Assembly: GCF_004664715.2 (NCBI RefSeq)
Contig: NC_051071.1
Location: forward strand, 32,718,337 to 32,782,336
Reading direction: 5' to 3'
From: Peromyscus leucopus
Lineage: Eukaryota; Chordata; Mammalia; Rodentia; Cricetidae
Length of the DNA stretch: 64,000 nt
Below the pieces are notes generated by a model that was not told the DNA's origin, ran no database searches, and worked only from the letters and a program-made list of their open reading frames with translations. This document shows positions 1-11,329 of the stretch, piece by piece. A program made the position numbers and the translations under genes. The stretch's first letter is position 1. Each line of letters starts with the position of its first letter.

Positions 1-97
1 AGATAAGTAACTGTAGCAACAGCAAAGGCATTCTGCAAGACCATGGAGTCTACTGTGGGGCAGCCTGCGGCATCTGTTGCAGTCACTTATTAACCTA

Positions 98-215
98 CTG
101 GCATTTCCCAGGCACTGAATTGCTTACATTCACTTAATTAAATCCTAACAACTTGGGGGGGGGGCAGTTTATTCATTTTCCAAAGAAGGAAATTGAAACT
201 TACAGACTCGGGCTC
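98..215 (+). mobile_element. MIR-like SINE fragment
   Basis: The order of short matches (ggcactgaat, a cacttaattaaatcc block, then a gaaggaaattgaaactta block) follows the core and 3' half of the mammalian MIR SINE, which is ancient and normally 20-30 percent diverged. A G run interrupts it at 155-165. The call rests on remembered consensus order. Confidence 0.45.
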
Positions 216-870
216 TACTTAGTAAAACCAACAATCATCATTAGTGGAGGCAACCATTATTTTAAGCACTATACATACACAATATCTGAGATGATTTTAG
301 GAAGTATTGTCCAACAAAACTAAAGAAAAATAATGTTGAGTAGCCACTTGATTCCATGATTGTGCTAAGTGGTACAGATACAACAGTCAATGGCCTTCAC
401 AGAGCTTTCAATCTGGGGTCCATATTTATGTATCTCTTGAGATTGCCATAACAGTATTGTACAAAGGGTGACTTGAACACCAAAACTGTGGAATTAAACA
501 CTTAAACGCTAATTGTAGAAGGGTGATTTAAATATGCTGTCTTGCAGCCCAGAGGCCCAAATCAAGCATCCTCAGGGCTCCTTCTAGAAGTTGTGAGAGA
601 GAATCTGTTCCAGGCCTCTTTTCTCTGAGCCCCAGATCCTCTTTGCTTTGCAGGTAAAATGTCTCACGTGTCTTTACACTACCTTCCCTCCGCCCACGTC
701 TGCCATTGTATCTGTATTTTCTCCTTTTTGAAAGGACTGTACTCACCATATGATCTCCCCTAACCTGACCACCTTGGAAAGATTCAACTTTTCAATAAGA
801 TCCTGTTGACAGGCCTAAGGACATGGGCATCATTTAAGAGCACACAACTCACCCAGAACCATATCATTTC
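216..870. other. No gene or repeat recognised
   Basis: AT-moderate single-copy-looking DNA. The 73-codon minus-strand reading frame at 528-749 has no family signature and no splice context that I can support. Confidence 0.4.
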
Positions 871-874
871 ACAC

Positions 875-985
875 TTGTAGCAACTAATGCTCTGAGAAGT
901 TTTCATGCCTGAGAATGCCTAGCTAGCAAGGGGCTGAAATAGGATTTTGAGTATGGCTGATGCTAGTGGTCACGTCTTTAAGCAT
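875..985 (+). mobile_element. Possible MIR 3' fragment
   Basis: A block with the order gctctgagaag, gctagcaaggggctgaaatag and a terminal cttaagc-like stretch resembles the segment of MIR that encodes no protein and follows its core. Weak and diverged. Confidence 0.3.
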
Positions 986-1059
986 GGTGTGCAACTAGTT
1001 TTCAAGGAGAAAAAATCTTGAAGAAAATGCTTTAGAAATTATCAGGTAGTGATGATAAG

Positions 1060-1240
1060 GACACATTTATTCATCCAACCAACATCTATTGCTATGCAAT
1101 ATGCTTATGCCAGCCTGATGCAAGTCCTCGAGATCAATTCACAAACAACATAGCCATTTCTGCTTCCTTGGAGCCATTGTTCCAGACAACAGAATAGGGA
1201 ATAAACATTAAAACTGGTAGAAACTGGTGAATGCTATAAA
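1060..1240 (+). mobile_element. Ancient mammalian repeat fragment (MIR/L2/L1M-like)
   Basis: It begins ttattcatccaaccaacat and continues with the well-known order of a mammalian repeat that runs from a ttattcattcaac block through a gccagg block to an aataaacat block. Related fragments occur at 21765-21900 and 31970-32140. I could not decide the family. Confidence 0.35.
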
Positions 1241-1740
1241 ACAGAGCTGGAAGGATAAAGAACACTGTCTTGGGCAGGGTGACTGAGATGGGTCTCAATG
1301 AGCAGGAGGCAAGTGTGAACCAAGTGATCAGGATGAAGGGGACCACAAGGCAGAGGCCATGAGCATGAGCAGGCTGGCCTGGCCTGGGAGCTCCCATGAG
1401 TCCCAGTGATAGCCAGAGAAGTGACAGGCTTGCCCCAAGTCAATGTCAATTAACAACTAATTAATTCACTTCCAAATCCCACCTCTTACTTCCAAGTTGG
1501 AGCCTCTTAGCACAAGAACAGAGACAGAGGAGCTGAAATCTTGAACTGGAAGAAAGCTTTAGCTTTTAAGAGGCACTCAGCCTATGCCAAGCAGGCCTTG
1601 CCTCGGGCACTTTGAGACACGGAGGCGACATCAGCCCATGTTGATAAGAAACTCATTGCTTGGGCCTGGCGACTCACGCACTGCAGTTGATCAATTAAGT
1701 TCTATTAAATGGCAGATATAAACAAGCTAATAACTTAAGA
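1241..1740. other. No gene or repeat recognised
   Basis: Overlapping 71- and 87-codon frames on the minus strand (1134-1449) look like chance open frames, with no start context, domain or compositional bias. Nothing else is seen. Confidence 0.4.
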
Positions 1741-1744
1741 GGAG

Positions 1745-1850
1745 AATGTGAAATGAGGACATAGTTCAGTGACATAGCACTTGCCTGGTGTGAGCAAGCC
1801 CCGGGTTTGTCCCCCAGCACCACATAAAAACAAATGAATACATGTTTTCC
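1745..1850 (+). mobile_element. ID-like tRNA-derived SINE
   Basis: The run of blocks atagttcagtgacatagcac, ttgcctggtgtgagcaag and a ggtttgtcccccagcac end matches the tRNA-Ala-derived ID head with its internal A and B boxes. An A-rich tail follows. It is diverged, so it is an older ID relative and not a tRNA gene. Confidence 0.65.
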
Positions 1851-2540
1851 CTTTAATCTCTGGATCTGTCTGAAGGCAGCAAAGTGATGGCGGTAAGGCT
1901 GGAGAACCAAGGCCTTGGAAAACTGATGGAGGTTAGAGGATTCTAGACATTAACAGAAGCCCAGAGCAGAGTCACGAGTCTGCATCAGAGACATTGATGG
2001 GTATCTCATTCTGCATAAGATTTCAGGGACTGATTTTATTCTCAGTATACATGGACGTAAAACCGCATCCCTTGCTTCACTCGAAGAGGTGGGAAACCAC
2101 AAAGAAAGGAAAGCTGATGCAGGCTTCTGTAGAGAAGTCCCCTGCTAAGGAGAGGTAGTGGCTCTGTGGGAATGCTGCTGCACACAGCCAGGCAGAGTTG
2201 TCAGACTCAAGTCAGTGAAATCACTGAGGCTGGGTATGGGTACCAGGGATTCTTTGTACAGTTCTGAAATGTCCCATAATAGGAAGGCAAAAGGAAACTA
2301 TGAAAAGTGGGTGACTTGAACCTTGAAGAATGGTGGTGCCTGATTTCCAAGCAATTCAATGAATTGCTTGGGGGACCTGACAGCAGCTGGCGGGTGGTAA
2401 GAGCTAGGAGCCATCTGGAGTTTAAGAGCAAAGGCAGTAAGCAAGGAGAGGTCTGTCCCGAAGCTGCTTTCAATTGCTAGTGTTGATACCCTCCTCACCT
2501 GTCATGTGTCCGTCCCCCACCCCCATCTTCCTCTTTCTTC
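1851..2540. other. No gene or repeat recognised
   Basis: No repeat family is recognised. Minus-strand open frames at 2207-2498 overlap each other in two frames and carry no known motif. Confidence 0.4.
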
Positions 2541-2541
2541 C

Positions 2542-3060
2542 CCTTCTTTTGAGACAAGACTGCTGTGGGATGTTCTGTATGGCAAATGTGTTGCTCTGAT
2601 TGGTTAATAAATAAAACACTGATTGGCCAGTAGCCAGGCAGGAAGTATAGGCAGGACTAAGAGAGAGAATTGAGGGAACAGGAAGGCAGAGAGAGAGACC
2701 TGCCAGATGCCACCATGACAAGAGAGATATAAGGTACCGGTAAGACCCGAGCCACGTGGTAACTTATAGATTAATAGAAATGGGTTAATTTAAAATAGAA
2801 GAAGTAGATAACAAGAAGCCTGCCATGGCCATACAGTTTGTAAGTAATATAAGCATCTGAGTGATTATTTTATACGTGGGTTGTGGGACTGCGGGGGGGC
2901 TTGGTGGGACCTGGAGAGAAGCTCTCCAGCTACACAAGACCTCACTTTGTAGTTCTGACTGACACCCAGCCTGCTAGGGTGGCCTCAAATTCACAGAGCT
3001 CTGTCTGTCTCTGCTTCCCAAACAATGGAATTAGAAGTGTGTGCTCCCATGCCCAGCACG
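2542..3060 (-). mobile_element. B1 SINE, minus strand, split by a solo LTR
   Basis: The tail-side piece (about 2542-2560, ttttgagacaagac) and the body (2935-3060, with ggtggcctcaaattcacag and a gtgtgtgctcccatgcc head) together make one B1 of normal length. The gap is filled exactly by the LTR at 2561-2934, flanked by a caagac duplication. The B1 was therefore in place before the LTR inserted. B1 derives from 7SL RNA and is non-coding. Confidence 0.85.
2561..2934 (+). mobile_element. Solo LTR, class II (ERVK-like), 374 bp
   Basis: It starts tgctgtggga and ends ctaca, is bounded by the perfect 6-bp duplication caagac (2555-2560 and 2935-2940), and so has the LTR termini and duplication size expected of ERVK-type elements. 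Near the start it holds two inverted CCAAT boxes (gattgg at about 2599 and 2622) around an aataaataaaa run. It is the same family as 46115-46503 and 50135-50503. No internal viral sequence remains, so it is a solo LTR left by LTR-LTR recombination. Confidence 0.85.
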
Positions 3061-3592
3061 CAAAGTGTTTCTTCTGAAGGAAAAGTCAAGGGCCCTCAGA
3101 GCTTAGTAAATAAGCCACCTTTGTGTGTGTGTGGGTGGAGGGGGCATAGTAACATGTCCAACCCGGGGCTCACTCTGACTATGATACACCTAACTTCCTG
3201 TGTCCCACTGGGCTTTCCAAGGTAATGGCAGTAATATGTCAGAAGGGTCTAGTAGAAGTAGACCCTCTCCTCTTGACTACTGCATCCTGGGTCTGTGATA
3301 CATAATGACTCTTCCTTAGGAACTGGTTGCTCCCTCCTCCCATCCTAGAAACCTGCAACTGATGGAAGAAGCTGGACAAAATGACGCTAGAAAGACAATA
3401 CAGCTCCATGGGGTCCACAAAGCTCTGACCTTGGACCAAGCAGGCATCCCTCTTGTAGCACCATGCTTGGCCACGTGAAGAGGCCTGCTGTCCACAGCGA
3501 TCCTCACCAGAGAAAACAGCCCCATGTGCTTCCTAGCCTTTACATTTGCAGAGGGGACCAGACACATTCCTAAAAGTGAAAGCAATTTAGTG
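3061..3592. other. No gene or repeat recognised
   Basis: Overlapping minus-strand frames of 66 and 106 codons at 3239-3636 run into the neighbouring transposon and share no family motif. Treated as chance. Confidence 0.4.
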
Positions 3593-3966
3593 CAGTTGAC
3601 TTTCCATACCCATGGGCTCTGAATCAAGGTATTCAAGCAATTACAGATGGAAAATATTCACGAAAAAAAAAAAAAAAACCATACTGCTGCTGAAGTGTGT
3701 TGTCTAGCTTCCCTGTGGTGGCCAAGTCTGTTCTCAACTCTCTTCCTTGTCATTGTTCCCTAAACAATACGGAAAGATGGCTCTTTACATAACATTTCCA
3801 TTGTATTTGGTATTGTAATTGGCTAGAGATGATTATAATACAGGAGGGAGTATGACTATTATATTCAACTACCACAGCATTCTACATGAGGGGCTGAGGG
3901 GCTGAAGATTTTGGTGTCTAAGAGGGTTCCTGCTACCACCCCTCAACGGATCCCAGAGGGGAACTG
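3593..3966 (+). mobile_element. MER2/Tigger-type DNA transposon copy
   Basis: The copy is essentially full length and non-autonomous. It starts cagttgactttccatacc, has the central gttccctaaacaatac and tttacataacatttcc blocks, and ends in a gaggggaactg terminus that is the degraded inverted repeat of the start. These are features of the TcMar-Tigger MER2 group. An A17 run at 3664 interrupts it. There is no transposase frame. A second copy lies at 20517-21522. Confidence 0.75.
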
Positions 3967-4730
3967 CGTTCTCCTTCTGCAAGTTTCCACATTCCAAGAG
4001 CAAAGCCAAAATCTCTGTGGGGAATTTGTTCTAGAATAGCCTTCCCACAGTTCTTTCACTGGAGCTGTCTGTCTTAATTCATGACCTCAACCAGATGCCA
4101 AACAGGAGAGTTCAACCTTTTCTACGTTTTTTTTCATTTTTAGCATCCCCTACTTGATGACCCTTTCCCCACCTGGAGGAAACTCCCTGTGTAGCAGTAG
4201 CTATACCCAGTCCAGACTGGATAGCCACAGAGCCAGGCCACGGCTTTCCCATTCACTCCCTTTTGGGATCCGGCCAATGGTCACTGCCACACAGGACTTT
4301 GACTCTGGACGTGTGACCTAACCTGGCCAAAGGAATAGCCATGGTGATCTGGGTGTGGGAGGTACCAGATACCGGTAGCCGTGTCTCAATCAGGCTGTAC
4401 CCATGCTTGTTTCTGATCCTACCCTCCAGTCTCCAGTCTAGGCCTGGAGCTATCCAGTACTTTTCTGACATAGTCTAAGATAAGCCAGACTTGGTTTTGA
4501 TTGAGGTCTGATTGTCAACCACACACCTCTGACAGCTCTTTCACTTCATTCTTCAATCCTTCCCTTCCTTGCCGGACTCAGTGTGGCATTGTTAATTCAG
4601 CCGCTCAGCACATGCACTGCCTGGTGCCCCCTCCCTGTCCTTAGTGCCAGGGTCTGGGACAAGCATGGGTGGTGACCCAAAGGGTCAGAGCCAGGACCTG
4701 CTTTATCCAACACTCTGAAACAGAGTTTGG
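3967..4730. other. No gene or repeat recognised
   Basis: Mixed-composition DNA. The 72- and 102-codon minus frames have no support; the latter reads through the B1 at 4746. Confidence 0.4.
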
Positions 4731-4745
4731 GTATTAATAGTTTTT

Positions 4746-4910
4746 TGTTTGTTTGTTTGTTTGTTTGTTTTGAGACAGGGTTTCCCTGTCTAGCTTTGGA
4801 GCTTGTCCTGGAACTCACTTTGTAGCCCAGGCTGGCCTCGAACTCACAGAGATCTGCCTGCCTGTGCCTCCCGAGTGCAGGGATTAAAGGCGTGGCCACC
4901 ACCACCTGGA
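4746..4910 (-). mobile_element. B1 SINE, minus strand, with 15-bp target duplication
   Basis: Full-length B1 read from its tail: a (TTTG)n run at 4746-4770, then tttgagacagggtttccc, ctggcctcgaactcac and gggattaaaggcgtg. It is flanked by gtattaatagttttt at 4731-4745 and 4911-4925, perfect over 15 bp. The intact duplication marks a fairly recent L1-driven insertion. Confidence 0.92.
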
Positions 4911-4925
4911 GTATTAATAGTTTTT

Positions 4926-5705
4926 AAAAACACTGTATTAAATGCCATTGGCCTTACTTGATGAACTGCTTGGGCATCTCATTAAACTGTGTGCTGCCCC
5001 TTACATGGCCCTGGGCCACGGTGGCCCAAAGAAGCACTCATCCACGTGCACACACACTCATCCACTCATCAGATTCTTCAGAGCTGTGCTCTGTCCTCAA
5101 CTCTACTTTGCTATGAAGACCCAGAGGCGGTTTGAAATATGAAGACTGTCTGAGTGAAAATGGAGTCACTTACCCCCTGGCAAAATGGAACCACCAAAGG
5201 CCACAGAGCATGGATCTTCAGAAACCAACCACTGCCTGATAGCAGGAACTTTCTCAAAACAAAATCAAAACCAGGACTTTGCACAAAAGCCACAATAACC
5301 TTGTGTACAGTTACCTCTATGAAGAGGTCCACCCAGCAACTGCCTGGTCAACCTCAGGGTGACATCATCTGGGTTACTGATCCTGCAGGAAAGGATAATT
5401 GTTTCAAAACAACTCTGCAGTCCTCATCTTACCTTTAAACACCTTTGTCTCCCTTGGCCACCTTGGACACACCTATAATTCATCATGGCACATGTGATCC
5501 ATTGCCCTGACTTTCTGATGGGACATTTTATCATTAGAGAGCCTCTCATTTGGTGGCCTAGGTTGACACATCCTATGTATCCCAGGAGCATGTCACTGTG
5601 TAGTAGGGAAAACAGGTAAATGCCAGTGTAACTTTGAGAGGCACCAATTGTGGGTGAGCGCAAGGCGAAAGGCAGGAGGCAGAGGTCACGTGTTCAGCCT
5701 CCAGT
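4926..5705. other. No gene or repeat recognised
   Basis: Frames of 66-94 codons on both strands overlap one another at 4942-5663, as expected from chance. No RNA or repeat family is recognised. Confidence 0.4.
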
Positions 5706-5711
5706 GGATCA

Positions 5712-5952
5712 GAAGAGGTTTTCTGGGGTCTGCACTTAGTGGCTCAGGCCTGTAATCTCAGCTACTAACAAGGCTGAGGCAGAGAATCACAAGTTCAAGG
5801 CTTGGTTGGGGTACAGAATGAGGTCAAGGCCAGCTTGAGCAACTTAGTAAAACTTTGTCTCAAAATAGGAAGCAAAAAAGAAGTCTGGGGTACACAGATA
5901 TTAGAGTATCTGCTTCCTGTATACAAGACCTTAGGTTCAGTCCCTGATGAGA
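5712..5952 (+). mobile_element. B1-ID composite SINE (B1-dID type)
   Basis: A diverged B1-like half (ggctcaggcctgtaatctca, then tgaggcagagaatcac and aagttcaagg) is followed by a tRNA-derived ID-like half (atctgcttcctgtatacaag then aggttcagtccctgatg). The fused arrangement is that of the rodent B1-dID SINE. The purine tract at 5953-6003 may be its degenerate tail. Confidence 0.6.
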
Positions 5953-6003
5953 GATGGAGGGGGGGAGAGAAAGAGGGAAAGAGGGAGGCAAGGAGAGAGG
6001 GAA
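5953..6003. repeat. GA-rich low-complexity tract
   Basis: Almost pure purine (gagatggagg, ggggagagaaagaggg and similar), followed at 6016-6030 by three to four copies of caat. Open frames here are artefacts of the low-complexity sequence. Confidence 0.9.
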
Positions 6004-6030
6004 TCAGTGAAGCCAATCAATCAATCAATT

Positions 6031-6660
6031 GATTCTGGGTATAGTATCATTGTCCGTTTCTTCTCCAGACAACTGCTCAGCTTTCAGTTGCTCGTCCCAC
6101 CCAGTTGCAAAGAGCCGGAGCTCTTCGTGGCTGACGGCTGCCTGACACCCCACTCTGAAGAGCATCCTGTGCCTGAGGGTAGAGGGCAAGGCAAGGTGGC
6201 CAGCCAAGGATGGCCTCAGAGGGTCTGGTCCCTCCCTCACACTTCAATTCAAAGCCATTGGCCTTGCCTCTGTGGCACAGTGCTGAAACATTAAGTCGTC
6301 ATTTCTCTTGCCTCGTAAGAACAAGGTTCTTCATGTGATTTGGTTCAATAGGATATCCCAGAAGCCTAATATTGCACCTACCAAAGAACTGGAGCTCAGT
6401 AAGTTCAAGCTGAATGAATGAATGCTTACCTTTGGCAAGCTGGAGGCCAGCCGTGGAGACAGAACATAGTTCATGTAAGCACCTATACCATACTCTCTTC
6501 TCTACATGACTGTGTCACTTTAGTCACGTCAATTTCCTTCTCTGTATGTGTTCCCACACTGGAAGCAAGCCGTAAGCACGCAGCAGGACTGAAGAAATAA
6601 GGCAAGGGGTGAAGCAACTCGGTGACTACAGTCATGGCGACAGACAGGACACAGAGCAGG
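6031..6660. other. No gene or repeat recognised
   Basis: A 115-codon plus frame (5947-6294) begins in the purine tract and has no domain. A 71-codon antisense frame overlaps it. Neither is supported as a gene. Confidence 0.4.
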
Positions 6661-6679
6661 AGCTAACAGGTGTTTTGTC

Positions 6680-6811
6680 ACCTCCCTCCGTCCCTCCCTT
6701 TCTTCTTTCTCTCCTTCCTTTCTCCCTCCCTCACTTCTTCCCCCCTCTCTTCCTTCCTTTCTCCCTTCTTCCGTCCATCCGTCCGTCCCTCCCTTCCTCC
6801 CTTCCTCCCTT
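6680..6811. repeat. CT-rich polypyrimidine tract (TTCC/CCCT)n
   Basis: About 130 nt almost entirely of C and T, built from cctccctccgtccctccctt-like units. Two overlapping frames here encode runs of Ser, Pro, Leu and Phe, which are a product of the repeat. Confidence 0.95.
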
Positions 6812-7019
6812 TTACAAAATCACTTATGGAGCACACGTGTCAGATATCCCTCCCAGTGTTCAGGACACACAGCATTCAGACAGAAGAGAGGAAAGCTTGC
6901 AGACGGGGCTAAGAACCACAGAGAAAGGAGAGGAGAATAAATTATGAGGCGTGGGTGGGGCTTGTTTTTGTCTGGGCTATGGACTAGTGCTGGATGCTGA
7001 ATGAGGCAAGGGCTGGAGG

Positions 7020-7130
7020 TTTTGGTCCTGACTCTGCCCCTGGTCAGACACAGATGCTGAGAGAAAACTGCCTATGACCTTTGGACCTCAGCTTCCTGAC
7101 CTGAGGGTGGAATCAGATTCTTCTCACAGC
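7020..7130 (-). mobile_element. MIR-like fragment, minus strand
   Basis: The order gactctgcccctggtcag, gacctttggacctcagcttc and gacctgagg corresponds to the MIR core read in reverse (accuracy limited, strongly diverged). Confidence 0.35.
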
Positions 7131-7225
7131 CGATAATTTATATCCCGCCCCCACCAGGTGAACATAATACTGGAGCAAGTCTGTGATGCATAAGGAACTT
7201 ACTAGTTTAACTTAGAAACTTACCA

Positions 7226-7377
7226 GCCAGGCGGTGGTGGTGCACGCCTTTAATCCCAGCACTCGGGAGGCAGAGGCAGGCGGATCTCTGTGAGTTCAAG
7301 GCAGCCTGGGCTACCAAGTGAGTTCCAGGAAAGGCGCAAAGCTACACAGAGAAACCCTGTCTCGAAAAACCAAAAAA

Positions 7378-7408
<31 letters not shown>
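7226..7408 (+). mobile_element. Young B1 SINE of Cricetidae type
   Basis: The body is near consensus: ggtggtggtgcacgccttta, aggcaggcggatctctgtga, then the ggaaaggcgcaaagctac segment typical of cricetid B1, and a long A tail with (AAAAG)3. It is bounded by agaaacttacca at 7214-7225 and 7409-7420, a perfect 12-bp duplication. Low decay makes this one of the youngest insertions in the window. Confidence 0.95.
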
Positions 7409-7413
<5 letters not shown>

Positions 7414-7420
7414 CTTACCA

Positions 7421-8535
7421 TCAAATAACTTAATAGACACAGTCAGGCTGTTCAGCAGCTTCACTGGTCAATTTGTCCTGGGCCTTAAATGAAAAAACCT
7501 AGAAACCTCGTGGTGTCACAGCATGTTAACACTGGAATATCATTTATGTGCAAGCTTGTATTGCGCTACCCAGCTACCTCTTTCTTCAGGAATGCCCATG
7601 CCACTCTAGCTTTGTGTATGTCACAAAACTTTGTGTTGGTCACAACGTTCTTGATGGTGGTTCAGAGACACTGTAAGAAACTAAACATTCTGGAGGCATG
7701 GTTACGCAGGTCCTAGAAGGCTTCTCCATATGACAAGTATGTATTTTGTGGATTGATTACGGGTAAAGACAGGAAGTAGGTGTGGGAAGGAGGGCAGAGT
7801 TTGAAAGCTACACTGAGCTACTTTCAAAGCTGCTACCTGCAGCATATTGCGTGTGCTTGTACATGCCATCTCCTGGCACTGATTTCAGTGTTGCCAGCAA
7901 AGATAACATGGGAGTACCCACAAAAATTCCACTTTGTGTCTGACTGCTGACTGGGCACGACTGCTGCTCTCTGCAGTTTCACGTTCTTGAGCCTCTTTCT
8001 TGCCTGGACTCTCTACTCTCCTCCAGTTTTCCCATCTCGGCCTCCTCCCCAGTTTCCTTCATCCAAAATGAGCCCCTGAGAACTGAGAATAAAGACATCA
8101 GTCATACCTTGGTCTTAACCCCAGCATTCAGATGTAGGTGTTTCAGGAATGTCCAAAATGGGTTCTCCAGGCTCCATATGCTTCAGGGTAACTATGAATG
8201 AACATGACCCAACACAAAACCATAAACTTATTTGAAACATGAAATTTTGGAGGCCATATTTTTCTTGTTTTGTAACTCAGTTGTACAACTGAGTATGAAT
8301 TTTGTAGATAACATTGCATCATAGTGTCAAACAGCTAAGCAAAACAGGGTTATTTAACCTCTTTGCATTTCATTCTATGAGTCTGTTTGTTAGAACTAGT
8401 CCCTAACATGGCATAAGATTTTATTAAATGAGTTTATACAGACTTAAAACACTGTGCACCTTGCCTGACACATGGTTTTCAATAAATCTTTATTGTTCAT
8501 CTGCCTTGTGAAGGCAGCTTCCTTCCTAATGACAT
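7421..8535. other. No gene recognised
   Basis: AT-rich DNA. A ttttcaataaatctttattg stretch near 8474 resembles the end of an L2 or MIR. The 75-codon plus frame at 7489-7716 has no recognisable domain. Confidence 0.4.
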
Positions 8536-8539
8536 TGCC

Positions 8540-8900
8540 ATAGTTTGGATGCTGCTATATCTAAAGGATGTACTCACCATGGGGACACTATTGGGAAGGG
8601 ATGGCATCTTTAAAAGGCAGGTCTACAGAGAGGTTCTTGGGTCCCTGGTGATACACCCTTGGAAAAGATGAAGGTAATTCCATTCTCCTCCTTGGCAGTT
8701 CTTACAGCAAGCTAGTTGCAAACAGAGCAAACCGGGCCCCTCCCATTCTCTGTCTGCTTCATGTTTTGAATGTACTCTTGCTGTGATGTAGAGCCATCAA
8801 CCACCTTCACCAGAGAAACAAATCGTATGGCTGCCTGGTCCAAACCATCTGTGGATAAAGGTTCATGAGTTGTTTGCCATGGATCTAACTCTAACTACTG
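8540..8900 (+). mobile_element. Possible MaLR (MST/MLT-type) LTR relic
   Basis: The order of blocks (catagtttggatgctgctat, then a gggaagggatggcatcttta block, a cttacagcaagc block and ccaaaccatctgtgg) recalls the ERVL-MaLR layout. No termini or duplication could be found, so the family is tentative. Confidence 0.35.
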
Positions 8901-9076
8901 GGCAGACCTGACATTGCTCAATGCAGGGTGACATAAAGCTATAGAAATTCTGAGAATGTTCCACCAATGGCTCTCGAACTTCCCAGCACCCTGCACAGAC
9001 AGTAGGGTAGAAGAATTTCTCCCAGGGACACACTCACAGCAAACCTGGGTCACCTCCCCTTTAGGGCCCACCACCC

Positions 9077-9548
9077 TGTTGCACAAATCCTAATTGGTCT
9101 TAATAATAAAAGCCTGGAGCCAGATATTGGGGTAAATGCTAAAAGGTCAGAGAAGCAGAGCAGCCAGCCACTAGAGTTCTTACCTCTACCAAATCCTCAG
9201 ACTGAAAGGGCTCTGAGCTCCTGTCTACTTCTGCCTTATATTCTTCTCTCTGCCCAGCCATATCACTTCCTGTCTCCACTTTCCCTAGTGCTGGGATTAA
9301 AGACATGAGACTCCCAAGGGCTGAGATCAAAGGTGTGTGCCACCATTGCCTGGCCCTGTTTCTCTTTTAGACTGGATTAATCTTGTGTAGCCCAGGGTGG
9401 CCTTGAACTCACCGAGATTTGTCTGCCTCTGCCTCTTGATTCTGGAATTAAAGATGTATGCCATCACTGCCTGGGCTCTATGGCTAACTAATGGCTTAGC
9501 TTCACAGGAAAGCTTTATTAGTTAGACTACAAACAAAATATCACCACA
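9077..9548 (-). mobile_element. Solo LTR, second cricetid-type family, minus strand, 472 bp
   Basis: Read on the minus strand it begins TGTGGTGATATTTTGTTTG and ends GCAACA. The flanking hexamers ccaccc (9071-9076) and ccatcc (9549-9554) differ at one base and look like an aged 6-bp target duplication. The LTR has B1-like segments inside it (gtgctgggattaaagac, gggtggccttgaactcac), which is a property of this family and not two later insertions. It is related to 20827-21283. Confidence 0.7.
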
Positions 9549-9554
9549 CCATCC

Positions 9555-10085
9555 CTCACTGCAGCACTCAGAACACATATTCCACTTGTCTCTCCCTCCA
9601 AAATGTGATGATGCCTTCTAGTGTGATGATGCCAGGTGCCTTGGGGAGACTGAGAGCACCAGCTGGCAGGGAACTGCTTGCACACCCCTACTGTTTAGAC
9701 CTTCTCCCAATCACTTCTTTCCACAGTTCCCCCCACATTTGGACCTGGATCTAGGTGGCAGCAGCAGCATGGGTCACAGACTGCTAGAACTAGATTATTG
9801 GAGGATGGGTACCCCTAGTTCCTCAGATCTGGGGTCTTCCGTTCAGCTTCATAAATGGAGAAGCTAGAACTTGAGCAAAGACCCTCATGATCATATGAGA
9901 GGCAGGAGGGAGAGCCAAGGTGTGGGTATATGGGTGAGTGTCACCATGATGTTAGCCAAATTAATTGTTCTCTTTGGCTCTCGAGCTCTGTGCTTTCAAA
10001 TAAAGAATACAATAAGAACAGGGCTCAGAAAAACCCAGTCCTTATGCAAAGCCTGTCAGGCCCTCCATCAGCAGAAGGTGTGATA
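9555..10085. other. No gene or repeat recognised
   Basis: Single-copy-looking DNA. Short plus frames at 9871-10292 overlap in two frames, and one reads into the microsatellite. Confidence 0.4.
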
Positions 10086-10089
10086 CTAG

Positions 10090-10165
10090 ATATGTGTATG
10101 TACATATGTGCGTATGTATGTATGTATGTATGTATTTACATATATATTCACACACACATAGTAAA
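10090..10165. repeat. (TATG)n / (CA)n microsatellite
   Basis: Six perfect tatg units at about 10112-10135 inside a longer alternating AT/GT stretch ending in cacacacat. Confidence 0.95.
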
Positions 10166-11320
10166 TATTTTACCCATAGTTCTTAGCTTGGCTTCCCTCT
10201 CCCAGGAAGCATCCTTCTGTCTGGAAACTGGTGATAAAGGACTTCTCTGGGCTCCATTGCCCAACAGTAGGTCATCAGACTCCCATTTCTGAAGGACTGC
10301 TACCCTGTACCTTGGAGGGAGACGTGTCAAGAAATGGCCAGAAACACTTGTGTAGTCAGGCTGAGCTTGTCCCCATTGCTCTACAATTAGTATTTGTTAT
10401 CTGCTTGATCCAGTCACATTTCTACATCGTTGTCTAAGCTTCGATTATGCTTGTGTAATGAAGGCCCCATAGAAAGCCCAAAGGACAGGGGTAGCACAGC
10501 ATGGAGCAGCCTTTCTCATGGAAATCCCAGGAAGGTGGTGGGCAAGGAGGGCTTGGGATGCCAAGCATCTTCTCAGACCTCACTCTGGACATCTCACCTG
10601 TAGTCCTCAGGAGATCCACTATAATAAGTAGTAAATTTATTTTCTGTCAACCATTCCAGCAAGTTAGGAGAATCTAAAGAGGTGGTGGATCTCTAATGTA
10701 TCGGCCATAATCAGAAGTGCAGATTAAGCAAGCTGGGGCTCATGTGGCATCTAGAGGAGGTAGCCCAGGAACGGGGTCCTCAGCCTGTGAGATGTGATGT
10801 CATTGTCAAATGGCAAAGCTGGACTAGACTAGAAGAGCTCAGCTGGCATCTGCTGCAGAAATACTATTTGATTGCCAATGGGAGAAGCACCCCCCACCTT
10901 ACCCCCAAGCCCATGACTTGCATGGTCACAAGAGCGGTGAGCACCGTGGGCACTGAGATGGGGAAGACTGCTTTTTCTCTGTAGCCATAGTGAAGGGGCT
11001 CACTGAGAGTGTGACTTGCCAGCTACCACCCACAGAGCCCTGGAGAGTGAATGGGAAGTTGTCCTCAGATTTCCAGTTCCATTTCACAGCAGTCAGATGC
11101 AGCTGTGTCAGAAAAAGAGGGTAAACTCCTAACACAATTTTTACTCAAGAAAGAAAGTGTTCTCCTTTCCCTCCAGCTTAGCACTGAAAAATGACTGGCA
11201 CCAATAAAGCCCCGGGCTTGGCTAGCATTCAAGCCTCGAAATATAATAAGGAGGTAGCTAAGACTACGGGGCGTCTACCAACAGCCATTCTCTCTGCTTC
11301 CCTTTATCATAGGGACTGTG
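10166..11320. other. No gene or repeat recognised
   Basis: Frames of 60-80 codons on both strands overlap each other without motif or codon bias. I see no RNA gene or repeat. Confidence 0.4.
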
Positions 11321-11329
11321 AACAAAGCA

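Noticed and set aside
6680..6811. Possible polypyrimidine splice or promoter element
   Set aside because: No neighbouring exon or start site is recognisable; it is plain low-complexity DNA.
9285..9470. Two apparent B1 fragments
   Set aside because: They are internal parts of the LTR family at 9077-9548; the same B1-like segments recur in the LTR at 20827-21283.
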